Assembly: GCA_020853635.1 (NCBI GenBank)
Contig: JADYYN010000013.1
Coordinates: 31,129-95,128, forward strand
DNA: 64,000 nt
Reading direction: 5' to 3'
Origin: Gemmatimonadaceae bacterium
Lineage (GTDB): Bacteria; Gemmatimonadota; Gemmatimonadetes; Gemmatimonadales; Gemmatimonadaceae
Under the pieces are notes generated by a model, which was not told the DNA's origin, did no database searches, and was given only the letters and a program-made list of their open reading frames with translations. The translations under genes were made by a program, and so were the position numbers. Below, piece by piece: positions 32,215 through 41,690 of the stretch (position 1 is its first letter; every line of letters starts with the position of its first letter).

Positions 32215-33041
32215 GCCTTGGCGAGGATCCCCGGCTGACTCGTCGACGGGCGTGAGCGCATCTGCATCCACACTACGCCCGCGACGACGAAGCCGATCGC
32301 GATCACCTGCGCCATGGTCAGCACGCCGAAGAAACGGTCGTCCTTGGCGCGGAAGAACTCCACGATGAAGCGCTCCACGCCCTGGAGCACGCAGTAGAGG
32401 CCGAACAGCCATCCCATCGCGTGCTTGTGGTCGCGCACGCGCCAGATGATCCAGAACATCAGTAGGCCCATCGCCACTTCGTAGAGCTGCGTGGGGTGCA
32501 CGGCCAACACCTGGTTCATCGGCAGGTCGGCGTACTCCTTGAGCCCGAACTGCTGTGTGAGGTTCGCCACGGTGCTCGGTGGCGCGCCGTCGGGGAATGA
32601 CACGGCGAAGGGGCTGTTCCACGGGCGGCCGTAGTCGTCACCCACCGCCCAGCAGCCGGTGCGACCCACCGCGTAGGCGGCGGCGAGGCCGGGCGCCGCG
32701 GCGTCGGAGATCTTGGCGAATGAGTCCTTCTTCATCAGCACCACGACCACGCTGCCGAGGATGCCGCCGATCAGGCCGCCCCAGAAGACGAACCCCGCAC
32801 GGCTGAAGATCGCCGAGGGGTCGCCGGTGAGGGCCGCGTAGTAGAGCTTCGCGCCCAGCAGTCCGCCGATCACCGCCGCGACGGTGATGTCACCCATGAT
32901 CTCGCTGGACCAACCGCGGCGATCGAGCTCCTCACTCGCGGCCATTTGCCCGATCACGAACGCGAGCAGCATCGCGAGACCGAATCCGGTGATCTGCAGC
33001 GGACCGAAATCGTAGGCGAACGGGATATGAGTCGTCGGCAC
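32211..33041 (-). CDS. lgt: Prolipoprotein diacylglyceryl transferase
   Basis: AAAYAVGRTGCWAVGDDYGRPW, HPTQLYE, GVERFIVEFFR. Confidence 0.92.
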   Translation of the reverse strand: MPTTHIPFAYDFGPLQITGFGLAMLLAFVIGQMAASEELDRRGWSSEIMGDITVAAVIGGLLGAKLYYAALTGDPSAIFSRAGFVFWGGLIGGILGSVVVVLMKKDSFAKISDAAAPGLAAAYAVGRTGCWAVGDDYGRPWNSPFAVSFPDGAPPSTVANLTQQFGLKEYADLPMNQVLAVHPTQLYEVAMGLLMFWIIWRVRDHKHAMGWLFGLYCVLQGVERFIVEFFRAKDDRFFGVLTMAQVIAIGFVVAGVVWMQMRSRPSTSQPGILAKA

Positions 33042-33082
33042 GGAAGGAAAGGCGAGAGAAGGAGAAGGACGCCCTGCGAAAG

Positions 33083-34162
33083 CTACGCGGTCGTTGGCGC
33101 GTCCACGAGCAGTCCAGGCAATGGTAGCCCCGAGTGGGCGTTGAGTTCCGCCCCGTCGCGCTGGCAGATACCATACCGATACAGCGCCGCCGCGCCGATC
33201 ATGGCGGCGTTGTCGGTCGCGAGGCGCGGGGTCGGTGCGTAGACGGTACCGCGGAATGCAGCCGCCGCGGTGGTCATCGCCGCGACGAGTGTCTTGTTGC
33301 AGGCCACGCCACCGCCCAGCACGATGCGTGTGCGCCCATGCGCTTTCGCGGCACGGATGGTCTTGGCCACCAACGTGTCGATGAGGGCATCCTGAAAGCC
33401 CCGCGCGATGTGCGGCGTATCGCGCGTGAGGTCGTCGCTCGCGCGCACGGCCAGCAGCACCGCGGTCTTGAGTCCGCTGAACGAGACATCGTAGTAGTCG
33501 GGATCGCCGACACGTTGACCCCCATGCAGCATGGGACGCGGCAGCTTGAAGCGCGTGGGGTCACCTTCGGCGGCGAGCCGTTCGATGTGTTTTCCACCGG
33601 GGTAGGGCAGACCGAGCAGCTTCGCGGTCTTGTCGAACGCTTCGCCGGCCGCGTCATCGCGCGTCGCGCCGAGCAGTCGATACGAACCCCATGCCGGCAC
33701 ATCGAGCAGCATGGTGTGCCCACCCGAAATGAGCAACGCGGTGAACGGTGGCTCTGCCTCGGGATGTTCGAGAGCCGTGGCGAACAGATGCCCTTCCATA
33801 TGGTGGATGCCGAGCAGCGGCTTGTCGAGCATCGCGGCGAGCGCCTTGGCGTAGCTCACGCCGACCAGCAACGCGCCCACCAACCCGGGCGCGTGCGTCA
33901 CGGCGATCGCGTCGATGTCGTCCCATGTGCGCCCGGCGTCGGTAAGCGCCTGCTGCGTGACCGGCACGACGGCGGTGAGATGTTCACGCGAGGCGATCTC
34001 CGGCACGACGCCACCGAAGATGCGATGCACGTCCTGCGAGAGGATCACCAGCGACTCGAGCTGTGGCGCTTGTGGCGTGCCGCTCACCACCGAGGCGGAG
34101 GTCTCGTCGCAGGAGCTCTCGAGAGCGAGCACACGCAGGGACTCACGCACGGACGCGCCCAC
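33083..34162 (-). CDS. tsaD: tRNA N6-adenosine threonylcarbamoyltransferase
   Basis: LALESSCDETSASVV, VTHAPGLVGALLVGVSYAKALA, HHMEGHLFA, LISGGHTML. Confidence 0.95.
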   Translation of the reverse strand: MGASVRESLRVLALESSCDETSASVVSGTPQAPQLESLVILSQDVHRIFGGVVPEIASREHLTAVVPVTQQALTDAGRTWDDIDAIAVTHAPGLVGALLVGVSYAKALAAMLDKPLLGIHHMEGHLFATALEHPEAEPPFTALLISGGHTMLLDVPAWGSYRLLGATRDDAAGEAFDKTAKLLGLPYPGGKHIERLAAEGDPTRFKLPRPMLHGGQRVGDPDYYDVSFSGLKTAVLLAVRASDDLTRDTPHIARGFQDALIDTLVAKTIRAAKAHGRTRIVLGGGVACNKTLVAAMTTAAAAFRGTVYAPTPRLATDNAAMIGAAALYRYGICQRDGAELNAHSGLPLPGLLVDAPTTA

Positions 34163-34164
34163 GA

Positions 34165-34596
34165 TCAGCGCGCTCCCTCGGTCGCGCGCGGGCGCAGGGA
34201 GAGCTGGAACGACGACGGCCGTACTTCACGCGCGGAGGCTTGCACGCCCACCGGGAACTCCACGTCGCCGGGGCTCAGCGAGACGCGCATGCGGCGCGGT
34301 GACTCTTCGTCGAAGCGCCGGCGCACGACCGGCAGTGAGGCGCGCAGCTTGAGAAGATCACGCAGGCGACCGGTCACGACGACCTGCACCGAGTCCGGAA
34401 TCGACGACGCGGCTTCGATGGCGCCGTCGAAACTCACCGTCATGGGGACGGTGAGGATCACTTCGGTGGTCTCTTCACTGCGCACCACGACCCAGATCAC
34501 CAGTGCCATGACCAGCGCCACCAGCTTGGTGAGCGGTCGTTCGGTGAACGCGGCCACGATCCACGGCCGGCGCGGTGGCACCGGCGTGATGCTCAT
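34165..34596 (-). CDS. YbbR-domain protein (CdaR-like)
   Basis: TERPLTKLVALVMALVIWVVVRSEETTEVILTVPMTV. Confidence 0.75.
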   Translation of the reverse strand: MSITPVPPRRPWIVAAFTERPLTKLVALVMALVIWVVVRSEETTEVILTVPMTVSFDGAIEAASSIPDSVQVVVTGRLRDLLKLRASLPVVRRRFDEESPRRMRVSLSPGDVEFPVGVQASAREVRPSSFQLSLRPRATEGAR

Positions 34597-35168
34597 CCGG
34601 CGGGTTCGGCGAGCAGGCGTTCGATGAAGGCGATGTTGGACGCGCTCGACCAGTCATCCGAGCCGATGATGCGGCGGCGGATGCGACCGTCACGCCCGAC
34701 GATGAACGTCTCGGGCACGCCGGTGGTCTGGTACTGCTGCCGGATCCGCGCGGGCGCGTCGTGGAGGATCTCGAACGTCAGCTTGTACTCGTCGGCGAAC
34801 GCCTGGATCTTCCGTTCCAAGCCGGGGTCATCGATGCTCACGGCCACGATCTTGAGCCCCTTCGCCGCGAGCTGCTCATGCAGGCGCTGCATCGACGGCA
34901 TCTCGATGCGGCACGGGGCGCAGTCGGTCCTCCAGATGTTGAGCAGCACGACACTGCCCTTGTAGTCGTCGATGCTCTTCGCCGCGGTCGCGGCGACGGG
35001 CGCCGTCGCTCCACTCTCAGGCACCGGCACCGCACTGAACCCCGGCGCCTCCGCCCCGATCGCCAGCGGGAACAACTCGTCGCCGAGCTTCACCGAGGCG
35101 AACCACAGGCTGAGCCCGAGCACCGCGACCACACCGCCGATCACCGCCCACTGCGTCCGCGTATTCAT
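34593..35168 (-). CDS. TlpA-family thiol-disulfide oxidoreductase
   Basis: VVLLNIWRTDCAPCRIEMPSMQRLHEQL, GVPETFIVGRDG. Confidence 0.85.
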   Translation of the reverse strand: MNTRTQWAVIGGVVAVLGLSLWFASVKLGDELFPLAIGAEAPGFSAVPVPESGATAPVAATAAKSIDDYKGSVVLLNIWRTDCAPCRIEMPSMQRLHEQLAAKGLKIVAVSIDDPGLERKIQAFADEYKLTFEILHDAPARIRQQYQTTGVPETFIVGRDGRIRRRIIGSDDWSSASNIAFIERLLAEPAG

Positions 35169-35839
35169 GCCGTCTCCGCACATAGCGCCCGCAGCGCCGC
35201 GATCTCGGCCTTGGGATCCTTCGCCGCGAACACCGCATTGCCAGCCACGAACGTATCCGCCCCTGCCCGCCAGCAGGTCTGGATGGTCTCGCGCGCCACG
35301 CCACCGTCCACTTCAAGCAGCGCGTTGCTGTGCGCGGCCGTGAGGATCTCGCGCGCCCGCGCGATCTTCGCCACGGTGTTGTGGATGAACTTCTGCCCGC
35401 CGAATCCCGGGTTCACCGTCATGATCAGCAGCAGATCGAGATCCGACGCGACCTCGCGGATGGTCTCCAACGACGTCGACGGATTGAGCGTCGCGCCCGC
35501 CATCGCACCGAGTTCCTTGATGCGCATGAGCTGCCGGTGCAGGTGCGGCGCCGTCTCCACGTGCACGGTGAGCGTTGCCGCGCCCGCCTTCACGAAGCTC
35601 TCGAAGTACTTCTCAGGCTCCACCACCATCAGGTGCACGTCGAGCGGCAACTTGGTGTAGCGTCGGCAGGTGTCGATGATCTTCTCGCCGAACGTGAGAT
35701 TCGGCACGAACACGCCGTCCATCACGTCCAGATGCAACCAGTCGGCGCCGCCTTCTTCGATGATCGCCAGTTCCTCGCGCAGCCGACCGATGTCAGCCGC
35801 GAGCAACGACGGGGCGATGCGGATCTTCCGCGTGGTCAT
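35165..35839 (-). CDS. rpe: Ribulose-phosphate 3-epimerase
   Basis: IAPSLLAADIGRL, DWLHLDVMDGVFVPNLTFG, MTVNPGFGGQKFI, EVDGGV; ATG at 35839. Confidence 0.95.
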   Translation of the reverse strand: MTTRKIRIAPSLLAADIGRLREELAIIEEGGADWLHLDVMDGVFVPNLTFGEKIIDTCRRYTKLPLDVHLMVVEPEKYFESFVKAGAATLTVHVETAPHLHRQLMRIKELGAMAGATLNPSTSLETIREVASDLDLLLIMTVNPGFGGQKFIHNTVAKIARAREILTAAHSNALLEVDGGVARETIQTCWRAGADTFVAGNAVFAAKDPKAEIAALRALCAETA

Positions 35840-37164
35840 CACCGCACTCCTCGGCGCAGGCGCGCCGCGAATGAGCCGTCCGCCCCGTGACGCTGCGGCA
35901 GCACCCGCAGGCGCCCGGCGTCGAGGACACTCGCCGGCACCGCGCCCTCGGGCGGCGGCTCGAGCGTCCACTCGGGGTGGTCGGCGAGGAAAGACTCCAC
36001 CTGCACATCGTTCTCCTCGGGCTCGAGGGAACAGGTGGAGTAGATGAGCAAGCCACCGGGTTCCACCGCCTGCGCGGCGGCACGCAGGATCGCGCGCTGC
36101 GTGGCAGCCATCACGGCCAAGTCCGACGTACGCAGCCGCCAGCGCGCATCCGGATGGCGACGGAAGGTCCCGGTGCCCGTGCACGGCGCATCCACCAGCA
36201 CCGCGTCGAACGTGCCGAGCGACACTTCGCGTGCGTCGGCGACGACGGCGGTGACGTGATCGAGTTCGAGTCGGTCGATCGTCTCCTGCAGTCGTGTGAG
36301 CCGCGCCTCGGACGAATCGGCGGCCGTAACATAAGACGCGGTGCGCGCGAGTTCGATGGTCTTGCCGCCTGGTGCCGCGCAGAGGTCCGCGACCTTCGCA
36401 CCCGCCGGGATCGCCGCGTACTGCGTCACCAACGTCGCCGCGGGATCCTGTACGAAGCAGCGCCCCTGCTGGAACGCGCCGAGCGAGGTGAGCAGTGTGC
36501 CGGGACCGAGCAGCAGCGAGTCCGCGACGAGCGGCGCCTCGTGCACTTCGACACCGGAGCTCTCGAGCATGGCCTCGAGCTGCTCCCGCACCACGCCCCA
36601 GGGCCGCACGATGAGCGGCGCCTCGCGGTTGTTCGCCTCGAGCAGCGCCCGCGTTTCGTCGGCGCCCCAGCGCGCGACCCAGCGGGCCACGAGCCAGCGC
36701 GGGTGCGAATACTCCACCGCCAGCGCCTCCACCGGATCCGACGGTAGCGCGGCGTCGAGGGCGTCGCGCTCGCGGTCGAGTCGACGCAGGACCGCGTTCA
36801 CGAGTTTGCTGGCGCCCATCCCGTGACGGTGCTTCGCGAGTTCCACCGTCTGCGCGATGGCCGCATACGGCGGCACGCTGCCCATGTGGAAGAGCTGGTA
36901 CGCACCAAGGCGGAGGAGGTCGGCCAGGTCGCCGTCGAGCCGCGCGATTCCACCGCGCACGCGCGGCGCGAGCAGGTGGTCGATGAACCCACGACGCCGC
37001 AGCATGCCCCAGACGAGTTCCTGCGTCCAACGGCGGTCGCGCGCGTCGAGTGCGGATGCGCGGCGATCGAAGGCCGCATCCAACAACATCCCGCCGCGGA
37101 GATCGGCGAGGGTGTCAGCGGCGGCGACGCGGGTGTCGGTGACCATCGAAAGGGAGCTTGGCAT
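35839..37164 (-). CDS. rsmB: 16S rRNA (cytosine-5)-methyltransferase RsmB
   Basis: NusB-like N-terminus, VADLCAAPGGKTIEL, VDAPCTGTGTFRRHPDARW, IYSTCSLEPEEN. Confidence 0.93.
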   Translation of the reverse strand: MPSSLSMVTDTRVAAADTLADLRGGMLLDAAFDRRASALDARDRRWTQELVWGMLRRRGFIDHLLAPRVRGGIARLDGDLADLLRLGAYQLFHMGSVPPYAAIAQTVELAKHRHGMGASKLVNAVLRRLDRERDALDAALPSDPVEALAVEYSHPRWLVARWVARWGADETRALLEANNREAPLIVRPWGVVREQLEAMLESSGVEVHEAPLVADSLLLGPGTLLTSLGAFQQGRCFVQDPAATLVTQYAAIPAGAKVADLCAAPGGKTIELARTASYVTAADSSEARLTRLQETIDRLELDHVTAVVADAREVSLGTFDAVLVDAPCTGTGTFRRHPDARWRLRTSDLAVMAATQRAILRAAAQAVEPGGLLIYSTCSLEPEENDVQVESFLADHPEWTLEPPPEGAVPASVLDAGRLRVLPQRHGADGSFAARLRRGVR

Positions 37165-37172
37165 ACCCCCGA

Positions 37173-37178
37173 AAGATA
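37173..37178 (-). promoter_or_regulatory. -10-like TATCTT 8 nt before rsmB ATG
   Basis: GACTATCTTTCGGGGGT-ATG. Confidence 0.45.
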
Positions 37179-37188
37179 GTCGAGTGGC

Positions 37189-38139
37189 CTAGACCGTATC
37201 GGGCAGCGCCCAGCGGTCCCCGGCGGCCACCCCACGCCCCTGGAACCAGTCGAGGGCGGCCACGCGGCGCTTGCCGGCCGGATGCACGGCCTCCACCGCC
37301 ACCGCCCCGCTGCCGCAGGCGATGATCATGCCCATCTCGCCCACGCTGAGCACCTCGCCGGGGTCGCCGCTCCGGTCGGGAAGTGCACGCGCGCCGAAGA
37401 GCCGCACCTCGCCTTCGCGGACCATGCCCCAGGCGCCGGGCTTCGGGTCGTAGGCGTGGATCGCGCGTACCACGCTCACGGCGTCCTTCCTGAAGTCGAG
37501 CCGTGCGTGCGCACGTTCGATCTTCTCCGCGAAGGTCACCTTGCTCTCGTCTTGCGGCGTCTCGGTGATCTCGCCGATCTCCATGCGCGTCACCGCCTCG
37601 ACGATCGCTTCGGCGCCGAGCATGGAGAGGCGCTCGGTGAGTTCACCACCCGTCTCTCGTTCGTCGATCGGTGTCGGGATCGCGAGCAGCACAGGACCGG
37701 CATCGAGCTTGAGCACCATGCGCATCACGCACACCCCCGTCTCCGCGTCGCCTGAGAGAATCGCCGCCTGAATGGGTGCGGCCCCTCGCCAGCGCGGCAA
37801 CAGAGACGCATGGATGTTGAGCGTGCCCAGTCGTGGCAGGTCGATGACCTCCTGCCGCAGGATATGCCCGTACGCGACGACCACACTGAGATCGGGCTCG
37901 AGGGCGCGCAGCTGCGCGAGGAACTCCTCGCCGCGCGGCCGGTCGGGCTGGAAGACGGGGATGCCCTCTTCGAGCGCGATCTCTTTCACCGGCGACGGCA
38001 CGAGCACCGACCGCGAGCGCCCCTGCGGCCGGTCGGGCTGTGTCACGACGCCCACGACCTCATGCCCCTCGCCGATGAGCGCGAGGAGGGGAGGAGTGGC
38101 GAACTCGGGGGTGCCCCAAAAAAGGATTCGCATAGCCAT
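37189..38139 (-). CDS. fmt: Methionyl-tRNA formyltransferase
   Basis: ILFWGTPEFATPPLLALI, LNIHASLLPRWRGAAPIQAAIL. Confidence 0.95.
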   Translation of the reverse strand: MAMRILFWGTPEFATPPLLALIGEGHEVVGVVTQPDRPQGRSRSVLVPSPVKEIALEEGIPVFQPDRPRGEEFLAQLRALEPDLSVVVAYGHILRQEVIDLPRLGTLNIHASLLPRWRGAAPIQAAILSGDAETGVCVMRMVLKLDAGPVLLAIPTPIDERETGGELTERLSMLGAEAIVEAVTRMEIGEITETPQDESKVTFAEKIERAHARLDFRKDAVSVVRAIHAYDPKPGAWGMVREGEVRLFGARALPDRSGDPGEVLSVGEMGMIIACGSGAVAVEAVHPAGKRRVAALDWFQGRGVAAGDRWALPDTV

Positions 38140-38187
38140 TCAGAATTTACTACAGAGAGGCGTTGTGAGTCGTGAGTGGTGAGCTAT

Positions 38188-38231
38188 AAGTAACGGCGAT
38201 GCGGGAGGCCACCCCCGCATCGCCGTTACTT
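38188..38231 (-). terminator. Perfect 18-bp stem hairpin AAGTAACGGCGATGCGGG / CCCGCATCGCCGTTACTT
   Basis: Inverted repeat with 8-nt loop between def and fmt. Confidence 0.65.
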
Positions 38232-38261
38232 ACAACTCATAACTCATAGCTCACAGCGCCG

Positions 38262-38795
38262 TTACTCGGCTTTTTCCCCAGGCACAAGAATTCGAAGCCC
38301 CGAGGGATACTTCACTTTCTCCTTCTCCCACGCCGCCATCGCCTGCCGCTTCTTCAGGAAGCTCAGGTGATCGATGAACAGCTTTCCATCGAGATGGTCG
38401 ATCTCGTGCTGCATGCACACCGCCATCAGCTCGCGCCCTTCGACCTCGATCTCCTTCCCTTCGAGATCCATCGCGCGGACCTTCACGTACGACGCGCGCT
38501 CCACCCAGCCGAACACGTCGGGGATCGAGAGGCAGCCCTCCTCCCACTTGATCGAGCCCTCACGGGCGATGATCTCCGGATTGATCAACGTGTACATCGC
38601 ATCTTCCACATGCACGATGCACAACCGCTCACTGCGCCCAACCTGCGGCGCCGCGAGGCCGATGCCTTCTGCGGCACGCATGGTCTCGAACATGTCGGCG
38701 ACCAACGTGCGCAGCTCGTCCGTCACCTCGGTGACCGGCTTCGTCTCCTTGCGGAGCAGCGGGTCGCCGAGCACGACGATCGGGAGGATCGCCAT
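38262..38795 (-). CDS. def: Peptide deformylase
   Basis: GIGLAAPQVG, EEGCLSIPD, MQHEIDHLDGKLFID. Confidence 0.95.
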   Translation of the reverse strand: MAILPIVVLGDPLLRKETKPVTEVTDELRTLVADMFETMRAAEGIGLAAPQVGRSERLCIVHVEDAMYTLINPEIIAREGSIKWEEGCLSIPDVFGWVERASYVKVRAMDLEGKEIEVEGRELMAVCMQHEIDHLDGKLFIDHLSFLKKRQAMAAWEKEKVKYPSGLRILVPGEKAE

Positions 38796-39154
38796 CAGGG
38801 GGCGAGCTCTTCGCTGCCGACGGCCGCGATGCGGGCGCGGGTCACGACGAGCTTCGAGTCACCGCTCTTGATCGTGACGTGGTCGTTCAGCGTCGACACG
38901 GTGGAGCCGTCCTTCATCGACGCGGCGATGTGCACCACTTCGCCGACGATGCCGCCGGCGGTGACGACTTGGTCGCCCTTCTTGAGCGCCATCACCTTGG
39001 TCTCGTGGTCCTTGCGCTGCTTGGACTGCGGACGGATCACGAGGAAATAGAAGATCGCGAAGATCGAGCCGAACATGAACAGCGTGCCGAACGGCGAGGG
39101 TCCGGCGGCGGTCTGTCCGGCAGCGGCTTGGGCGAATACGGTCACGAAGGACAT
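38795..39154 (-). CDS. yajC: Preprotein translocase subunit YajC
   Basis: FAIFYFLVIRPQSKQRKDHETKVMALKKGDQVVTAGGIVGEV. Confidence 0.92.
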   Translation of the reverse strand: MSFVTVFAQAAAGQTAAGPSPFGTLFMFGSIFAIFYFLVIRPQSKQRKDHETKVMALKKGDQVVTAGGIVGEVVHIAASMKDGSTVSTLNDHVTIKSGDSKLVVTRARIAAVGSEELAP

Positions 39155-39248
39155 CGGAGGTCGGTCGAGGGGGAATACGGTCGGTGCTAACCCCTAAATC
39201 TACCATGCCCGCCTTCCGCCACCGAGGGGGTTGCCTTCGCTCCGACCC

Positions 39249-40403
39249 CTACCGGATGAGCATCGCGTCGCCGTACGAATAGAACCGGTACCCCTCGCGC
39301 ACGGCCACGTCGTACGCGTGCATGGTGAGGTCGTAGCCGGCCATCGCCGCGACCAGCATGAGCAAGGTGGAGCGGGGGAGATGGAAGTTCGTCACCAGCA
39401 GGTCCGCCCCCCGCGGCCGCACCGGCGGGCGGATGAAGATCGACGTCTCCGCCGAACCCGCACGGAAGCGCCCGTCCGCGCCGATGGCGCTCTCGAGCGT
39501 GCGCAGACTGGTCGTGCCCACCGCGCAGATCCGCCGCCCGGCCGTGCGCGTGGCGTCGAGCAGTGCCGCGGTGGCACTCGGCACGTCGTACCACTCTTCG
39601 TGCATCACATGCTCGGCGGGGTCGTCCACCTCCACCGGTTTGAACGTGCCCGCGCCCACGTGCAGCAACACCTCGGCGCGTTGCACGCCTTGGGCCGTGA
39701 GTGTCGCGAGCAGTTCCGGCGTGAAGTGCAGGCCCGCCGTTGGTGCGGCGACGGAGCCTTCTTCGCGTGCGAAGACGGTCTGGTACCGCTCGACGTCGTT
39801 GGCCGCGTCGGCGCGCGCAATGTACGGTGGCAGCGGGATGTGGCCGTACGTCGCAATGGCTTCGTGCACGAGCACTCGCCGCCGCGCGATCACGGCGGCG
39901 GCGGTGTCTGTCGACAGAGCCGGCGCATCGGTGCTGTCGCGCGACGGAAGCACGTGCAGCGCCACGATGCGCGTGCCGCGCGCCGTGGGATCGAGCACTT
40001 CCACGTCGAAACCCGGCGCGATGTGCACCCGACGACCCGGCTTGAGCTTGTTGCCGGGCTGCACCATCGCTTCCCAGCGCGGCGCTTCATCCGCTGATGC
40101 GGCGCCCCGCGCAGTCGGCGAGGGGAGTTCACGCAACAGGAAGATCTCCGCCGGCGCGCCGGAGTCGCGATGCCCGAGCAAGCGCGCGCGGAACACACGC
40201 GTGGTGTTGAGCACGAGCGCGTCGCCGGCGTCGAGGAATCGCGGCAGCTCGCGGAACACGTGGTGCTCGACCGCGCCCGTCTCGCGGGACACGACCATCA
40301 AGCGACTCTCGTCCCGTCGTGCGACCGGCGTCTGCGCGATACGGTCGGCGGGGAGCGCGAAGTCGTAGTCGGACGTCCGCAGCCCGCGCGTGATGTTCGT
40401 CAC
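39249..40403 (-). CDS. queA: S-adenosylmethionine:tRNA ribosyltransferase-isomerase
   Basis: RTSDYDFALPADRIAQTPVARRDESRLMV, AAPTAGLHFTPELL, LPRSTLLMLVAAMAGYD; start codon uncertain. Confidence 0.93.
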   Translation of the reverse strand: MTNITRGLRTSDYDFALPADRIAQTPVARRDESRLMVVSRETGAVEHHVFRELPRFLDAGDALVLNTTRVFRARLLGHRDSGAPAEIFLLRELPSPTARGAASADEAPRWEAMVQPGNKLKPGRRVHIAPGFDVEVLDPTARGTRIVALHVLPSRDSTDAPALSTDTAAAVIARRRVLVHEAIATYGHIPLPPYIARADAANDVERYQTVFAREEGSVAAPTAGLHFTPELLATLTAQGVQRAEVLLHVGAGTFKPVEVDDPAEHVMHEEWYDVPSATAALLDATRTAGRRICAVGTTSLRTLESAIGADGRFRAGSAETSIFIRPPVRPRGADLLVTNFHLPRSTLLMLVAAMAGYDLTMHAYDVAVREGYRFYSYGDAMLIR

Positions 40404-40444
40404 GTGTGTCTCACGTGTGTCTCACGTGCGGATCACGTCGTTCA
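40401..40444. repeat. Four 11-bp units beginning CACGT (CACGTGTGTCT x2, CACGTGCGGAT, CACGTCGTTCA)
   Basis: Direct reading; fills ruvB-queA intergenic gap. Confidence 0.75.
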
Positions 40445-41473
40445 GAACAGTTCGGGCTGCGTGGCCGGCGGTGCGGCGGGCGGCGGGTAGCCCAGATGAC
40501 GATACGCCTGCGGCGTCGCCATGCGCCCGCGCGGCGTGCGCTGCAGGAAGCCGTTCTGCACGAGGAAAGGCTCGTACACCTCCTCAATGGTGTCCGAGTC
40601 CTCGCCTACCGCGGCACCGATGGTGCTCACGCCCACCGGACCGCCATCGAACTTCTCGATGATCACGCGCAGCAGGCGCGTGTCCATCTCGTCGAGGCCG
40701 AACTCGTCCACGTCGAGCATCGTCAGCGCTTCGCGCGCGACGTCGCGCGAGATGTGTCCGTTGCTCTTCACCTGCGCGAAGTCCCGCACGCGGCGCAGCA
40801 GACGGTTGGCCACACGCGGCGTGCCACGTGCGCGCCGTGCGAGTTCACCCGCACCCTCGCTGTCGATCCCGGCCTGCATCACCGCCGCCGTGCGATGCAC
40901 GATCTCCTCGATCTCGTTCGCCGGATAGTAGTTCATGCGCAGTTCGATCCCGAACCGCGCGCGCAGTGGCGCGGTGATCATCCCCAGACGCGTCGTCGCA
41001 CCGATCAACGTGAACCGCTCGATCGGCATGGTGATCGTCTGCGCCTTCGGTCCCTCGCTGAGGCGGATGTCGATCTTCCAGTCCTCCATCGCGGGATACA
41101 GGAACTCGTCGATCAACGGCTTCAGCCGATGGATCTCGTCGATGAACAGGATATCGCCCGCGCGCAGGTTGGTGAGCGTGCCCACCAGGTCACCCGGCTT
41201 CTCCAGCGCCGGCCCCGACGTGGTGTGGATGTTCACGCCCATCTCGCGCGCGATGAGCTCCGCGAGTGTGGTCTTGCCCAAGCCCGGCGGGCCGAACAAC
41301 AACGTGTGGTCGAGCGGCTCACGACGCGCGGTGGCAGCATCGATGTAGATGCGCAGCGCGTCCTTCACCTTCCCTGGGCCGATGACCTCCGCCAGCCGCT
41401 GCGGACGCAGCGACAGCTCGACCACCGATTCCTCGGGGATCGACTCGGGTGTGGTGATCTCGGCGCGGGACAT
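40442..41473 (-). CDS. ruvB: Holliday junction branch migration ATPase RuvB
   Basis: [50 protein letters not shown]. Confidence 0.96.
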   Translation of the reverse strand: MSRAEITTPESIPEESVVELSLRPQRLAEVIGPGKVKDALRIYIDAATARREPLDHTLLFGPPGLGKTTLAELIAREMGVNIHTTSGPALEKPGDLVGTLTNLRAGDILFIDEIHRLKPLIDEFLYPAMEDWKIDIRLSEGPKAQTITMPIERFTLIGATTRLGMITAPLRARFGIELRMNYYPANEIEEIVHRTAAVMQAGIDSEGAGELARRARGTPRVANRLLRRVRDFAQVKSNGHISRDVAREALTMLDVDEFGLDEMDTRLLRVIIEKFDGGPVGVSTIGAAVGEDSDTIEEVYEPFLVQNGFLQRTPRGRMATPQAYRHLGYPPPAAPPATQPELF

Positions 41474-41481
41474 GGCAAGGC

Positions 41482-41487
41482 AATCTA
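41482..41487 (-). promoter_or_regulatory. -10-like TAGATT 8 nt before ruvB ATG
   Basis: GAGTAGATTGCCTTGCC-ATG. Confidence 0.4.
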
Positions 41488-41690
41488 CTCGCGCCGCAGT
41501 CTCCGACGGTAGAACGCACGCGGTCGAGCCGCGAACGACCGGCAGACCGCGCGGGTGCGGCTCGCGGTCGGGCGGCCGCGTCGGGCAAACGCAGGTCGAG
41601 GCGGTCCCGGGGGTGGGCGACAGGGCGCGTGGTCCCGGTACAGTGAAAAAGTAACTTGACAGTTTAGAATATCATGGTGAGATTGACCGC

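Noticed and set aside
35840-37030. Long N-terminal extension of the rpe ORF
   Set aside because: Out-of-frame reading of rsmB; Rpe homology starts at MTTRKIRIAPSLLAAD
40401-40444. CRISPR-like array
   Set aside because: Units are 11 bp and contiguous with no spacers
41640-41690. TTGACA...TAGAAT/TATCAT as a promoter for the DUF4143 gene
   Set aside because: Spacing between the elements is far too short (about 4-8 bp) for a standard sigma70 promoter, although the region is AT-rich
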